Source of the DNA: a bacterium
Lineage (GTDB): Bacteria > Oederibacteriota > Muellerivitia > Muellerivitales > Muellerivitaceae
Reading direction: 5' to 3'
Assembly: GCA_035549195.1 (NCBI GenBank)
Contig: DASZRK010000020.1
Location: 31,171-95,170, forward strand
Length of the DNA: 64,000 bases
The first letter of the stretch is position 1, and each line of letters starts with the position of its first letter. Made by a program: the position numbers and the translations under genes. Positions 23,151-34,870 of the stretch are shown here, in pieces. Under the pieces are notes generated by a model, which was not told the origin of the DNA, made no database searches, and saw only the letters and a program-made list of their open reading frames with translations.

Positions 23151-24388
23151 ACATGGACAAAGATCACGAGAACAAACTTTCCCGGCGCGACTTCCTCAAG
23201 GTCTCCGGGGCCGCCGGCGCGGGGTTGGCCCTTTGGTCCATGCCTCCCTGGCTCCATGCCGCCGCCCGGGCCGCTGCCCCCGGTTCCACCCATAAGACCC
23301 TGGTGGTCATCCTGCAACGGGGCGCGGCCGACGGCCTCAACATCGTGGTCCCCTTCAACGACCCCAACTACCTTTCGGCCCGTCCCACCATCGGCCTCAA
23401 GTACGGGTCCGGACAAGTGGTGGACCTGAACGGCCAATTCGGTTTCCATTCGGCGCTGGAACCCCTGGCCCCCCTCTTCAAGGACGGCCACCTGGCGGTG
23501 GTCCACGCGGCCGGGTCCCCCGACAGCACCCGTTCCCACTTCGACGCCCAGGACTACATGGAGACCGGCACCCCGGGCAACAAGGGCACCTCCGACGGTT
23601 GGCTCAACCGGGTCGCCTCCTGCCTCCCCCACCCCGGCGAGGATCCCCTCATGGCCCTGGCCATCTCCCCCAAGCCGCCCCGCATCCTGCGCGGGCCCAT
23701 CCCCGTCACCTCCATGACCAGCCTGAAGGATTACGACTTCACCCAGGGCGACACCACCGCCGACGCCTTCGCGGCCATGTATTCGGGCACCCATTTCCTC
23801 TCCAAGGCCGGGAAAGCCACCGCCGACTCGGTCAAGCGCCTGAAGAGCCTGCTGGCCGCTTCCACCGGATCGGGCTTCGTGGGTTATGGGAACGGGCCCT
23901 TGAGCCACGCCTTGTCCGACCTGGCGAAGGTCCTGAAGTCCGGGGCGGAGGTCCGGGTGGCCTTCATCGACATCGGGGGCTGGGACCACCATACGGGCGA
24001 GGAGTACCGCTTGAAGGAACTTTTGACCGACTGGGGCAAGGCCCTGTCCGCCTTCTGGAAGGACCTGGACGCCAAGGCCCAGGACGTGGTGCTGGTCTCC
24101 ATGACCGAGTTCGGCCGCACCGTGGAGGAGAACGGGTCCCGGGGCACCGACCACGGCCACGCCAGCGCGATGTTCGTCATGGGCGGCCCCGTCCAGGGCG
24201 GCAAGGTCTATGGGCCATGGCCCGGGCTGGAGCGGGAGAACCGCTACGAGAACCGCGACCTGGCCGTCACCACCGACTTCCGGACCGTCCTCAGCGAAGC
24301 CTTGTCGGGTCATTTGAGGGTCGGCGGCCTGCCGCGGATCTTCCCCGGCTTCACGCCCGGCAAACACGTCGGATTCCTGAAGGCTTAA
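23147..24388 (+). CDS. DUF1501 family protein, Tat-exported
   Basis: 413 residues from GTG at 23147 overlapping the DUF1800 stop; an ATG two codons later is equally good. The N-terminus LSRRDFLKVSGAAGAGLALW is a twin-arginine signal, so it is exported folded. LVVILQRGAADGLNIVVP, FHSALEPLAPLFKDGHLAVV, GWDHH and SMTEFGRTVEENGSRGTDHGHA mark the DUF1501 family, which has an alkaline-phosphatase or sulfatase-like fold. Asp and His residues in those segments could bind metal. The pair with DUF1800 suggests a joint, still unknown, extracytoplasmic function. Confidence 0.9.
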
Positions 24389-24562
24389 AACCACCTTTTT
24401 GTCGGCGACCCCGGCCTTCCCGAGAACCTGACCGACAATTACCGGAAATTTTATTTCGGACTAAATTTAAACATATTATTTTTTTCCATCCGCGAAACAC
24501 CCCGGCCCTTTTCCTTTACGGTATGATTTCCACGCCTTCTTCCCCAACGGCAAGGAACTCCC

Positions 24563-25843
24563 ATGCTCCACACTTCCGACTTCAGCGACCTTGACCTCAA
24601 GACCCTCCTCGACCGGGAAAGCGTCGAGGTCCACTTCCAGCCCATCTTCTCCATCCGCGAGAAAAAGGTCATCGGCTTCGAGGGCCTCTCGCGCGGGGTC
24701 CATCCCCGCTCCGGGAAGCTCATTTCCCCCCTCCAACTCCTGAAGGCCGCCCGGGAGACCGGGGTCGTCCTGGAACTGGACCGGCTCTTCCGGAAGAAGA
24801 TCCTCGAGACCTTCAAGCAATGCTGTCCGGCCCCCCACGACCTGCTCCTGAGCCTGAACTTCGAGACCTCCATCATCGATAAGGAGGTCGGGACCCTCCA
24901 CCTGATCCATCTCTGCCGGCAACTGGGCCTGGAGCCCTCCAATATCATCATCGAGATCCTGGAATCGAAGGTCCGGAGCGACGAGGGGTTGGCCCGTTTC
25001 GTCCATATCCACCGGGAACACGGCTTCCTCATCGCCCTCGACGACGTGGGCAAGGGCCATTCCAATTTCGACCGCATCCCCCTCATCCATCCCGATCTCA
25101 TCAAGATCGACCGGTCCCTGGTCACCAACCTGCACGAGGACTATTACCGGCAGGAGATCTTCCGGTCCCTGGTGCGGCTCTCGCAGAAGATCGGGGCCTT
25201 GGCGCTGGCCGAGGGGATGGAGACCGAGGAGGAGGCCCTGCAGTGCCTGGAACTGGGCGCGGACCTTTTACAGGGGTACTATTTCGCGAAACCCCAGGAA
25301 CCCAGCCGGGATTTCGTGGGGCTCGTCACCAACGTGATCGACCCCGTGGCGGACAAGTTCCGGCGCCAAATGGTGGAGAAATTCAACATCCGCAAGATGC
25401 AGCACGAACGTTACGGCCTGATGGTCGAGGCCATCGTCAAGGAGCTGTCCGTCCTTCCGCTGGAGGAAATGGACGGCAAGATCCCCCAGGTCCTCCCGCA
25501 GGAACCCATCGCCAAGGCGATCTATGTGCTGGACGCGGGCGGCAACCAGGCCTCCATCATGGTCTGCAAGGACCATCCCGGGACCCGCAAGGGTATCTTC
25601 CGGCTGCCGCCGAAGGGGACCGACTATTCCATGCGGGATTACTACTTCACCCTGACCGACCCGGGCTTCACGCGGGACAGCTACACCAGCGACCCCTATA
25701 TCTCGCCGGCCACCGGGCTTTTTTGCGTGACCATCTCCGCGCGGTTCCGGGACCGCGACGGCGTTCCCCTCATCTTATGTGTGGATGTGGTGCCGACCTA
25801 CCTGAAGAACATCGGAAGGATCATGACGCTCTTCGGGGGATAA
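24563..25843 (+). CDS. EAL-domain phosphodiesterase with C-terminal sensor-like domain
   Basis: 426 residues. The N-terminal EAL domain keeps the residues needed to cleave cyclic di-GMP: E40 (EGL), N99, E131, D160/D161 (LDDVGKGHS), K181 (IKIDRS), E217/E220 (AEGMETEE) and Q237. A linker helix then leads to a C-terminal domain (about 310-426) with MRDYYFTLTDPGFTRDSY and YISPATGLFCVTISA, which looks like a PAS/Cache (PDC) sensor of YkuI_C type. No signal peptide or membrane helix is present, so it would sense inside the cell. Most sensor-EAL proteins have the sensor first; here it is last. Confidence 0.85.
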   Translation: MLHTSDFSDLDLKTLLDRESVEVHFQPIFSIREKKVIGFEGLSRGVHPRSGKLISPLQLLKAARETGVVLELDRLFRKKILETFKQCCPAPHDLLLSLNFETSIIDKEVGTLHLIHLCRQLGLEPSNIIIEILESKVRSDEGLARFVHIHREHGFLIALDDVGKGHSNFDRIPLIHPDLIKIDRSLVTNLHEDYYRQEIFRSLVRLSQKIGALALAEGMETEEEALQCLELGADLLQGYYFAKPQEPSRDFVGLVTNVIDPVADKFRRQMVEKFNIRKMQHERYGLMVEAIVKELSVLPLEEMDGKIPQVLPQEPIAKAIYVLDAGGNQASIMVCKDHPGTRKGIFRLPPKGTDYSMRDYYFTLTDPGFTRDSYTSDPYISPATGLFCVTISARFRDRDGVPLILCVDVVPTYLKNIGRIMTLFGG

Positions 25844-25859
25844 GGCCAACGGCTGTTGA

Positions 25860-25996
25860 ACCACAGAGAGCTCAGGGTCCACAGAGAAGACATCTTCCGC
25901 GAACCCGAACCAATGACACCCAAGATCCGATCATTTTGCCCCAATAGACCCGTATTACGGAGGTGGCTCTCTGTGACCTCTGTGTCCTCTGTGGTT
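25860..25996. repeat. ACAGAG-type palindromic intergenic repeat
   Basis: Repeats of CCACAGAG on the left (25860-25889) are answered by CTCTGTGG-type units on the right (25963-25996). The element fills the whole gap between the convergent EAL and kdsA genes and reaches into the kdsA stop codon. Such ACAGAG palindromes occur in many environmental genomes. It may serve as a two-way terminator. Confidence 0.7.
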
Positions 25997-26804
25997 AGCG
26001 GGCTTTGAGGGCTTTTCGGATGGCCAGGGAGTCCTGGAGGACCTGGCGGAAGGTCCCGAAGGTGATCTGGGTGGCGGCGTCGGACTTGGCCTTGGGCGGG
26101 TCCGGATGCACTTCCAGGAAAAGCCCGTCCACCCCGGCGGCGACCGCGGCCCTCACCAGGGTCGGGACATGCTCCCGGGTCCCCCCGCTGGAGGTCCCCT
26201 TGGCGGCGGGTTGCTGGACGCTGTGGGTGCCGTCGAAGACCACCGGACAGCCGGTCTTCTTCATTTCCGGGATGCCCCGGTAATCCACCACCAGGTTGTT
26301 GTAGCCGAAGCTGGTCCCCCGCTCGGTCAGCCAGACGTCCCCGGCCCCCGCGCCGAAGAGCTTCTCGGCCACGTTCGCCATCTCCCAGGGCGCCATGAAC
26401 TGGCCCTTCTTCACGTTCACCACCCGGCCGGTGCGGGCCGCGGCGGAAAGCAGGCTGGTCTGGCGGGAGAGGAAGGCGGGGATCTGGAGCACGTCCGCCA
26501 CCTTGGCGGCGGCGGGCACTTCCTCGATCTCATGGATATCGGTCAGGATCGGGATGCCGTACCTCTTTTTCACGTCGGCCAAGGCGGCCAACCCCTTCTT
26601 GATGCCGATGCCCCGGAAGCTCTTGCCCGAGGAACGGTTGGCCTTGTCGTAGGAGGACTTGAAGACCAGGGGGACGTGGAACTCGTCGGCGATGGCCTTG
26701 AGGGTCCCGGCGGTCTTCAGGAGGAAATCGCGTCCCTCCACCACGCAGGGTCCCGCGATGACGAAGAATTTTCCGTCCTTGCCGTAGGTCGATAGGTCTT
26801 TCAC
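25995..26804 (-). CDS. kdsA: 3-deoxy-8-phosphooctulonate synthase
   Basis: 269 residues, standard KdsA length. It joins phosphoenolpyruvate and arabinose 5-phosphate to Kdo 8-phosphate, the first step to the inner-core sugar of lipopolysaccharide. FFVIAGPCVVEG at 13-24, FKSSYDKANRSS at 48-59, DIHEIEE, FLSRQTSLL and NVKKGQFMAPWEM are typical, as are TERGTSFGYNNLVVD and VFDGTHSVQQP. It is the last gene of pyrG-kdsA order here; the ATG lies 8 bases after pyrG. The Cys in AGPCVVE is common to the family. Confidence 0.96.
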   Translation of the reverse strand: MKDLSTYGKDGKFFVIAGPCVVEGRDFLLKTAGTLKAIADEFHVPLVFKSSYDKANRSSGKSFRGIGIKKGLAALADVKKRYGIPILTDIHEIEEVPAAAKVADVLQIPAFLSRQTSLLSAAARTGRVVNVKKGQFMAPWEMANVAEKLFGAGAGDVWLTERGTSFGYNNLVVDYRGIPEMKKTGCPVVFDGTHSVQQPAAKGTSSGGTREHVPTLVRAAVAAGVDGLFLEVHPDPPKAKSDAATQITFGTFRQVLQDSLAIRKALKAR

Positions 26805-26812
26805 GCGGTCCC

Positions 26813-29181
<2,369 letters not shown>

Positions 29182-29194
29182 TAAACCCGCCCCT

Positions 29195-29254
29195 CGAATT
29201 TTGAATGACCGGATTTTTTCGGCCGATGTTCCGCCGAAAAAAGACCAAAATTCG
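29195..29254. terminator. AT-rich double hairpin after the heptose nucleotidyltransferase gene
   Basis: CGAATTTTG (29195-29203) pairs with CAAAATTCG (29246-29254); inside, TTTTTTCGGC (29214-29223) pairs with GCCGAAAAAA (29233-29242). The stem with long A and T runs on both sides can end transcription in either direction. A related AT-rich palindrome is at 33107-33168. Confidence 0.6.
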
Positions 29255-29272
29255 TAATTAAAAATTCAAAAC

Positions 29273-29803
29273 TCATGATTGCCTTCCATAACGGTCCCTC
29301 ACCATCTGGATCAGGTTGGTCGTGGAACGGCCTTCCACCACGGGAATGTTGAGCACCTGGCCGCCCCGGGCCTTGACCAGGTCGCCCCCGATGATCTTGT
29401 CCAGGGCCCAATCCCCGCCCTTGACCAGCACGTCGGGCCGGAGGATCTCGATGGCCTTGTAGGGGTCCGGTTCCTCGAAAAAGGTGGTGAAATCGACGCA
29501 GGAAAGGGAAAGGAGCATCTCGGCCCGTTCGGCCAGGGGAAGGAGGGGCTTCAGGGGGCCCTTGATGCGCCGCACGGATTCATCGCTGTTGAGGGCCACC
29601 ACCAAAAGGTCGCCCTTGGACCGGGCCGCCTGGAGATAGGTGACATGCCCCAGGTGCATCAGGTCGAAAACACCGTTGGTGAAGACTACTTTTTGGCCTT
29701 GCTTTTGAAGGTTCTGGAGGACGGGGGCTAACTTGGAAGGTTCTAAAAATCGGTCCAATTCATTTCTACTTCCGCTGGGATGCACGATTATAGGGGAAGG
29801 CAT
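29273..29803 (-). CDS. rfaE2: Heptose 1-phosphate adenylyltransferase, RfaE2 type
   Basis: About 176 residues from ATG at 29803. It is the C-terminal half of E. coli HldE as a separate protein: it transfers AMP or a related nucleotide to heptose 1-phosphate. TNGVFDLMHLGH has the HxGH nucleotide-binding motif (H50, H53), and RSTTNLI near the end is the second active-site motif. LLPLAERAEMLLSL in the middle is typical. The longer frame starts 13 codons earlier but a shorter MPSPIIVHPSG start fits the divergent gene better. A second, degenerate copy is at 38451. Confidence 0.88.
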   Translation of the reverse strand: MPSPIIVHPSGSRNELDRFLEPSKLAPVLQNLQKQGQKVVFTNGVFDLMHLGHVTYLQAARSKGDLLVVALNSDESVRRIKGPLKPLLPLAERAEMLLSLSCVDFTTFFEEPDPYKAIEILRPDVLVKGGDWALDKIIGGDLVKARGGQVLNIPVVEGRSTTNLIQMVRDRYGRQS

Positions 29804-29887
29804 CCGTTCAAGCAACCCACTCTTGGTCCCGCCGGCGGGCACGGCCCTGTGTTAGCATGCCGGTACCACGATCCCCGGAGGGAATGG

Positions 29888-31957
29888 ATGGTCCCGTTGG
29901 GCCGGAATGTCTCCTACAATCCCCTCGGGTTCTTTCCCATCCTCCTCCTTGCCCACAGCTCCATCGCTTACGGGAACTTCGGGATCGAGGCTGAACTTTG
30001 GATCGGTGTCTTCGGCATCCTGCTGCCGGTCCTGCTGGGGCTCCACCTGGCCGCCGGTGAAAAAAGCGCCGCCCGGCGAACCCCTCCCTTCTGGCAGGTC
30101 GAATTCCTTCCAACGGTCCCCCCGGCCGCCTGGGTCCTATTGATCCTGTCCTTGGGGTTCCTGCATCTTTTTGGATGGGGACGGATCCCCTCATGGCCCC
30201 TGATGGACGAGGGACAATTCGCGTTCTATGCCGACCAGTTCAACCGCACCGGGCGAACGGCCCTTTTGCTCGGGAACGTGCAGATCGAGCCCCTATTCAC
30301 CTGGATCCTGGCCTTGTTCTTCAGGCTCTTCGGCGTTTCCCTGGGAACCATCCGCCTCTTTCCGGCCCTCCTTTTCCTTTTCGCATTGGGATCCGGTTAT
30401 TGGGCCTCCAGGAAATACTTCTCAAGGTCCTTTTCTTTTCTTCTCCTGGCCCTTTACGGCTCCGCCTTCTGGTCCCAGGTCTGTTCACGTCAATGCCTCC
30501 AATCGGACATGGTCCCCCTGTTCCAGTTCCTGCTCCTGGGGCTCTTGGGTTCCTATTCGTTGGGAAAGGCCCGTTCCCAACGGACTTGGGGGCTCCTTTT
30601 CGGTTCGATCCTGGGGGCGGGGCTCTATCTCTACACCGTCTGGCCGGTCATCATCCCACCCACCCTCGCCATCCTTTTGCATCACGCCCGGGCGCCGGCG
30701 GGGTCCAAGCCGCGGGTCCTTCGCTGGACCCTCACAGCCCTGGTCCTGGTTTCCACCCCCATGGTCCTGGCGCGCTTTTCCGACGGCGGCATGGGCTATA
30801 TCCATTCCATCCTTGGGCCCCAAAGGATCCTTTGGCACCTGGCCGCCCTCTTTTTCAACGGGATGGGAAGCGTACCTTATGGACCCGCCTGGGGCGGGCT
30901 CTTGAACAGTGTCCTGGCTTCCTGTTTTTGGATCGGGGTCATCGAATCCTTCCGGGAAAGGGGAAGACCCCTCATCCGGTGGATCGCGTTCTCGGCCCCC
31001 TTCTTCCTCCTTCCTGAGATCCTGACCCGTCACGTGGAAATGCACCGCGCCGTTCTCCTGTTCCCCCTGCTCATGGTGATCGCGGCTTTCGGGGTCCAAA
31101 CCCTGGTCCAGAGAGTTTCCAGCGGTCCAAAGGGACGATGGGCCCTCACCGCGCTCATCCTCGCCATTTCCGCTTCACTGGATCTTTACCACTATTCGGG
31201 CCCTTTCCAGGCGGATCGACTCAAGACCTCCAACCCGAACCATTGGATGTCCGTCGGATTGGCGCGGTCCTACCGGGTCCTGCAAGAACGGTCCCAACAA
31301 GGGGAAAATTTCCTGCTCTTGGGCCATTTGAACAACAATTCCAAGGACGCGACCTTCGACCTGGCCGCCGCGCCCTTCGAGAAGGCCTGGACCGCCGCGA
31401 CCGGCCCGCGATGGGTCGTCCTGTTGACCAACGTCCATTACCAGCCTTTCCTGAGCGGTAAATTCCCGGGCTCCCATTGGGATCGACCCTTTCCCGATCC
31501 ACCCAACGACGACGACAATCTCGTTCTTTTCTGGACCCCCTATGATGACCGGACCCGAAAGACCTTGGACCCCTGGATCCAGGCCGATCCGTTCTTCAAG
31601 GAGATGGGGGATGAATATCTGTACTACCACGATGTAAAAAGCCTCGAGCGGAACATCCTTCGGCTCGAGGCCGCCGGGAAGGAATTCAACAAGGACCCCT
31701 TCCTGATGGCCCAACGGGGGGAAAGAATGGCGCTTTACACTTTCCTGGCGCCGGACTTGGACCGCCGTCAGGCCGTGAAGGCCCTTCAAGAGGCCGTTCG
31801 GGTCTGTCCGGCCGCCCATTTATACGATGCCTTGGGAATGCTCCGGCTCGAAGAAGGCGATCTGTCGGCGGCCCGCAACGCCTTTGAAACGGCCCATCGG
31901 ATGCCTTTGGACCATACGAACGCCATGGAAAACCTGCGGCATTTACCGCGACCGTGA
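29888..31957 (+). CDS. GT-C membrane glycosyltransferase with C-terminal TPR-like part
   Basis: 689 residues from ATG at 29888 with GGAGGG upstream. About 10-12 membrane helices fill residues 5-430. The first loop has MDEGQFAFYADQFNRTGR, the DE-containing extracytoplasmic loop of GT-C/GT39 transferases (ArnT, protein O-mannosyltransferase type), which use lipid-linked sugars. After the membrane part is a soluble domain with an unusual PNDDDNLVLFW segment, and the C-terminus (LYDALGMLRLEEGDLSAARN) has at least one TPR. The target is unknown; neighbours make lipopolysaccharide precursors. Confidence 0.75.
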   Translation: MVPLGRNVSYNPLGFFPILLLAHSSIAYGNFGIEAELWIGVFGILLPVLLGLHLAAGEKSAARRTPPFWQVEFLPTVPPAAWVLLILSLGFLHLFGWGRIPSWPLMDEGQFAFYADQFNRTGRTALLLGNVQIEPLFTWILALFFRLFGVSLGTIRLFPALLFLFALGSGYWASRKYFSRSFSFLLLALYGSAFWSQVCSRQCLQSDMVPLFQFLLLGLLGSYSLGKARSQRTWGLLFGSILGAGLYLYTVWPVIIPPTLAILLHHARAPAGSKPRVLRWTLTALVLVSTPMVLARFSDGGMGYIHSILGPQRILWHLAALFFNGMGSVPYGPAWGGLLNSVLASCFWIGVIESFRERGRPLIRWIAFSAPFFLLPEILTRHVEMHRAVLLFPLLMVIAAFGVQTLVQRVSSGPKGRWALTALILAISASLDLYHYSGPFQADRLKTSNPNHWMSVGLARSYRVLQERSQQGENFLLLGHLNNNSKDATFDLAAAPFEKAWTAATGPRWVVLLTNVHYQPFLSGKFPGSHWDRPFPDPPNDDDNLVLFWTPYDDRTRKTLDPWIQADPFFKEMGDEYLYYHDVKSLERNILRLEAAGKEFNKDPFLMAQRGERMALYTFLAPDLDRRQAVKALQEAVRVCPAAHLYDALGMLRLEEGDLSAARNAFETAHRMPLDHTNAMENLRHLPRP

Positions 31958-31959
31958 CC

Positions 31960-33108
31960 CTAAAGGTCCTTCGGATCCGTTCGTAGCGTTAGCCTCACCA
32001 CTTCCGGGTTGCAATAGGTCCTGAGCGGCGGGTAACAACCGATGCCCCGGTGGATGTAGATGACCGTGTCCTTTTCCCGGTGGAACCCGCCGGCGTATTT
32101 GCGTCCCTCGTTCGCCGGGACCACCAGCGGCCCGAGGACGGGAAAGCAGATCTGCCCGCCGTGGCAATGGCCCGAGAGCTGGAGGTTCGCCCGGGTCTTG
32201 TGGGCCAGGTAAAGATGGTCCGGCTGGTGGGCCAGGAGGATCTTGGCGTCGCCCTTCGCCTTCAAGAGCGGTTCGTCGTTCTTCTCGCCCACCCATTTAT
32301 CGTCCACACCCATGAGGGCCAGTCTCTTTCCTTTGACCTTGAGGTCCACCACTTCGTTCTGGAGCACCCGGATCCCGTCCGCTTCAAGGGCTTGCCGCAT
32401 GGCATGGGCCCCCGCCCAATGGTCGTGGTTCCCCAAGAGGGCGTAAACGCCCAACCGGGCTTTGAAACCCTTCAAGAGCCCCTGCATGATGGCGATGTGC
32501 TTGGTGAAAGAGACGAAATCACCCGTCAGGACAAAAAGATCGGCCTTCAGTTTCTGGGCCTCCTTCACCACGAAGCGGACGTAATCCTGGTGGATGTATT
32601 TCCCGAAATGGATGTCGGACAACTGGACGATCGTCAATCCGTCGAAGGCCCGGGGCCAGCGCGGAAGGGCTACTTCGTACTCCACCACCTTCAGGTCGAA
32701 ACACTGGTTGGGAAAGCCGACGAAGCGGGTGAAGGCGAAGGGCGCAGGCCAACGGGAAGGTCGGTTGGGGTAATGGCTGCGGACCTCCCGGTAGGTCGCG
32801 GGTTTCTTGCGGAACAACAGCCACCAGGCGTGGTCCACCCAGAGGGCGGCCACCCAAAGGAAGACCAGGGCAAGGAAAAGCTTCCAAACCCAGGCCAGGC
32901 CCGGGAGCGAACCCCAGGTGAAATCCCAGGAATCGGCCAGGAGATAAGAGGGCGAGATCTGGACGGTCAGGAAAAAGAAGGTCCAAAGGAACTCATTGAC
33001 CCCGTGATGGGGCCGGATGCCGATGCGGTTGGTGAGGAAGACGAAGATATGGAACTGGAGGAGGCAATAGACCCAGAAAAGCGGCTCAGAAAAGATCATT
33101 TCGCCCAA
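31960..33108 (-). CDS. Membrane-anchored metallophosphoesterase, YaeI/LpxG-like
   Basis: 382 residues. Four membrane helices (about 10-105) are followed by a calcineurin-like phosphoesterase with all metal motifs: LSDIHFGK, TGDFVSF, GNHDHW, and GHCHGGQICFP. In chlamydiae a protein of this shape (LpxG) removes UMP from UDP-diacylglucosamine in lipid A synthesis. Given heptose and Kdo genes on both sides, an LpxG-like role is reasonable but unproved. The stop nearly touches the convergent GT-C gene. Confidence 0.78.
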   Translation of the reverse strand: MGEMIFSEPLFWVYCLLQFHIFVFLTNRIGIRPHHGVNEFLWTFFFLTVQISPSYLLADSWDFTWGSLPGLAWVWKLFLALVFLWVAALWVDHAWWLLFRKKPATYREVRSHYPNRPSRWPAPFAFTRFVGFPNQCFDLKVVEYEVALPRWPRAFDGLTIVQLSDIHFGKYIHQDYVRFVVKEAQKLKADLFVLTGDFVSFTKHIAIMQGLLKGFKARLGVYALLGNHDHWAGAHAMRQALEADGIRVLQNEVVDLKVKGKRLALMGVDDKWVGEKNDEPLLKAKGDAKILLAHQPDHLYLAHKTRANLQLSGHCHGGQICFPVLGPLVVPANEGRKYAGGFHREKDTVIYIHRGIGCYPPLRTYCNPEVVRLTLRTDPKDL

Positions 33109-33168
33109 TTCTTAGTTTTGAATTCTTGATTCTTAATTAAAAACTCAGAATTAAAAATTAAGAATTGC
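33107..33168. repeat. AT-rich palindromic intergenic element
   Basis: AATTCTT, then CTTAATT, is answered by AATTAAAAATTAAGAATT in the gap between rfaE1 and the phosphoesterase gene. It is far more AT-rich than the surroundings, and similar in kind to 29195-29280. Possibly a mobile palindrome used as a terminator. Confidence 0.55.
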
Positions 33169-33170
33169 CG

Positions 33171-34187
33171 TTACCGGTTCATCTCTTCCAAGAGGCGCTG
33201 GCTGAGCTCCTCGGCCGAAACGGTGGCCACGCCCAGCTTCTCCACCTCGATGCCCGCGGCGTAATTGGCGAGGGCCGCCGCCTGGAGCAGGCTGGCGCCC
33301 GCGGTCAGGGCCAGGGTCAGGGTGGCGATGACGGTGTCCCCGGCGCCCGACACATCATAGACCTCCCGGGCGACGGTCGGGATGGTGCGGGGGGTGTGGC
33401 CCGTCTCGAAGATGGTCATGCCGTGCTCGCTGCGGGTGAGCACCACGGCCTTGCAATCCAGCTTCTTCATGACCTTGCTGCCGATGGATTCGAAGGTCTG
33501 GCCGACCGCTTCGGTCCCCAAGGCCTCGGTGACTTCCTTCATGTTGGGCTTCATGACGGTCACGCCCTTGAACTCGAAGAAATTATGGAATTTCGGGTCG
33601 ACGGTGATGATCTTCTTGTGGGCCTTGGCGTAGGCGATGACCTTGCGGATGACCTTGGTGGTCAAAAGACCCTTGTTGTAGTCCTCGAAAATAAGGCCGT
33701 CCGCGTCCTTCAGGGCCTGGCAGGCCTTCTGGATGACCTGGTCCTGCTGGCGCTCGTTCAGGGCCGATTTGACCTCCCGGTCGATGCGCACCACTTGCTG
33801 GGTATGGGCGATGACGCGGGTCTTTTCGGTGGTGGGACGGTCGGAAAGGGTGAGGATCCCCTTGGTCTCGACCTTCTGTTCCTTCAATTCGCGGATGAGT
33901 TCCTTGCCCGCCTGGTCCTTCCCGACGGAGCCGATGATGGCGGAGCGGCCGCCCAGCGCCGTAATGTTGGCCGCCACGTTGGCCGCGCCGCCCGGCATTT
34001 TCCGGTCCTTTTCGTTGATCTCGACCACCGGGATGGGGGCTTCGGGGGAGATGCGGGCCACGGCCCCGCGGATATAGACGTCCAGCATGAGGTCGCCGAT
34101 GACGACCACTTTCTTCTTTTGAAGGGCACCGACCAGGGCCAGGAGTTCGGTCTTATCGACGGAGGAGAGGAGGGTCTTGGGTTTCAT
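33171..34187 (-). CDS. rfaE1: Heptose 7-phosphate kinase, RfaE1 type
   Basis: 338 residues, the N-terminal half of HldE as a separate protein. It phosphorylates heptose 7-phosphate at C1. VVIGDLMLDVYIRG at about 27-41, PGGAANVAANITALGG and the closing DVSGAGDTVIATLTLAL are PfkB/ribokinase motifs; the Asp of GAGD is the catalytic base. It lies 9 bases after gmhA and precedes the phosphoesterase, all on the minus strand. Confidence 0.93.
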   Translation of the reverse strand: MKPKTLLSSVDKTELLALVGALQKKKVVVIGDLMLDVYIRGAVARISPEAPIPVVEINEKDRKMPGGAANVAANITALGGRSAIIGSVGKDQAGKELIRELKEQKVETKGILTLSDRPTTEKTRVIAHTQQVVRIDREVKSALNERQQDQVIQKACQALKDADGLIFEDYNKGLLTTKVIRKVIAYAKAHKKIITVDPKFHNFFEFKGVTVMKPNMKEVTEALGTEAVGQTFESIGSKVMKKLDCKAVVLTRSEHGMTIFETGHTPRTIPTVAREVYDVSGAGDTVIATLTLALTAGASLLQAAALANYAAGIEVEKLGVATVSAEELSQRLLEEMNR

Positions 34188-34196
34188 GGGTTCGGG

Positions 34197-34766
34197 TCAG
34201 GGGAACATCGCGGATTCGATGAGTTCGCAGAACACGTGGCCCATCAGCATGTGGCATTCCTGGATGCGGTCGGTGGAGGAGGCGGGGACCACGATGGCAA
34301 TGTCCACTTCCTTGGCGATCTTCCCGCCGTCGCGGCCCAAAAGGCCGATGGTGTGGACCTTGTTCTTCTTGGCGGCCAGGACGCCCTTCAGGACGTTCTC
34401 CGAGTTTCCCGAGGTGGAAAGGCCCACGGCCACGTCCCCCGCCACGCAGAGGCCCTCGATCTGGTGGGAATAGATCTGGTCATAACCGTAGTCGTTGCCG
34501 AGGGCGGTCAGGGTCGAGGTGTTCGTGTGCAGGGCGAGGGACATCAGGGCCCGGCGGCGCTTGAGGTAATCCCCCACCAGTTCGGCGGCGATATGCTGGG
34601 CGTCGGCGGCGCTGCCCCCGTTGCCGAACCAAACGGCCTTGTTCCCCCGCTTATAGGCCTCGACGAGGAGCTTGGCGGCCTGTTCGATCTGGGGCAGGCA
34701 ACGCGACAAGAGGTTCTGTTTGACCTGGATGCTCTCTTCGATGCGTCCGCGGATCTTATCGATCAT
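34197..34766 (-). CDS. gmhA: Sedoheptulose 7-phosphate isomerase
   Basis: 189 residues from ATG at 34766; the frame goes on to 34934 but the family start and the divergent gene support 34766. It converts sedoheptulose 7-phosphate to heptose 7-phosphate, the first step to ADP-heptose. FGNGGSAADAQHIAAELVG at about 48-66 and AVGLSTSGNSENVLKG are the SIS-domain sugar-phosphate sites, with LMGHVFCELIE at the end. Typical length. It is followed by rfaE1, the next enzyme. Confidence 0.95.
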   Translation of the reverse strand: MIDKIRGRIEESIQVKQNLLSRCLPQIEQAAKLLVEAYKRGNKAVWFGNGGSAADAQHIAAELVGDYLKRRRALMSLALHTNTSTLTALGNDYGYDQIYSHQIEGLCVAGDVAVGLSTSGNSENVLKGVLAAKKNKVHTIGLLGRDGGKIAKEVDIAIVVPASSTDRIQECHMLMGHVFCELIESAMFP

Positions 34767-34870
34767 GTTCGATCCCTCCGAATGATGGGCACATTTTATC
34801 GTCCGGCCCGGGGGATAGCCACCCCAAAGGCCGGTAATATACTTGATGAGCCGGCCAACCCGCAGGAATA

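Noticed and set aside
24389..24562. Terminator after the DUF1501 gene
   Set aside because: A GTCGG/CCGAC pair is present but too imperfect to call.
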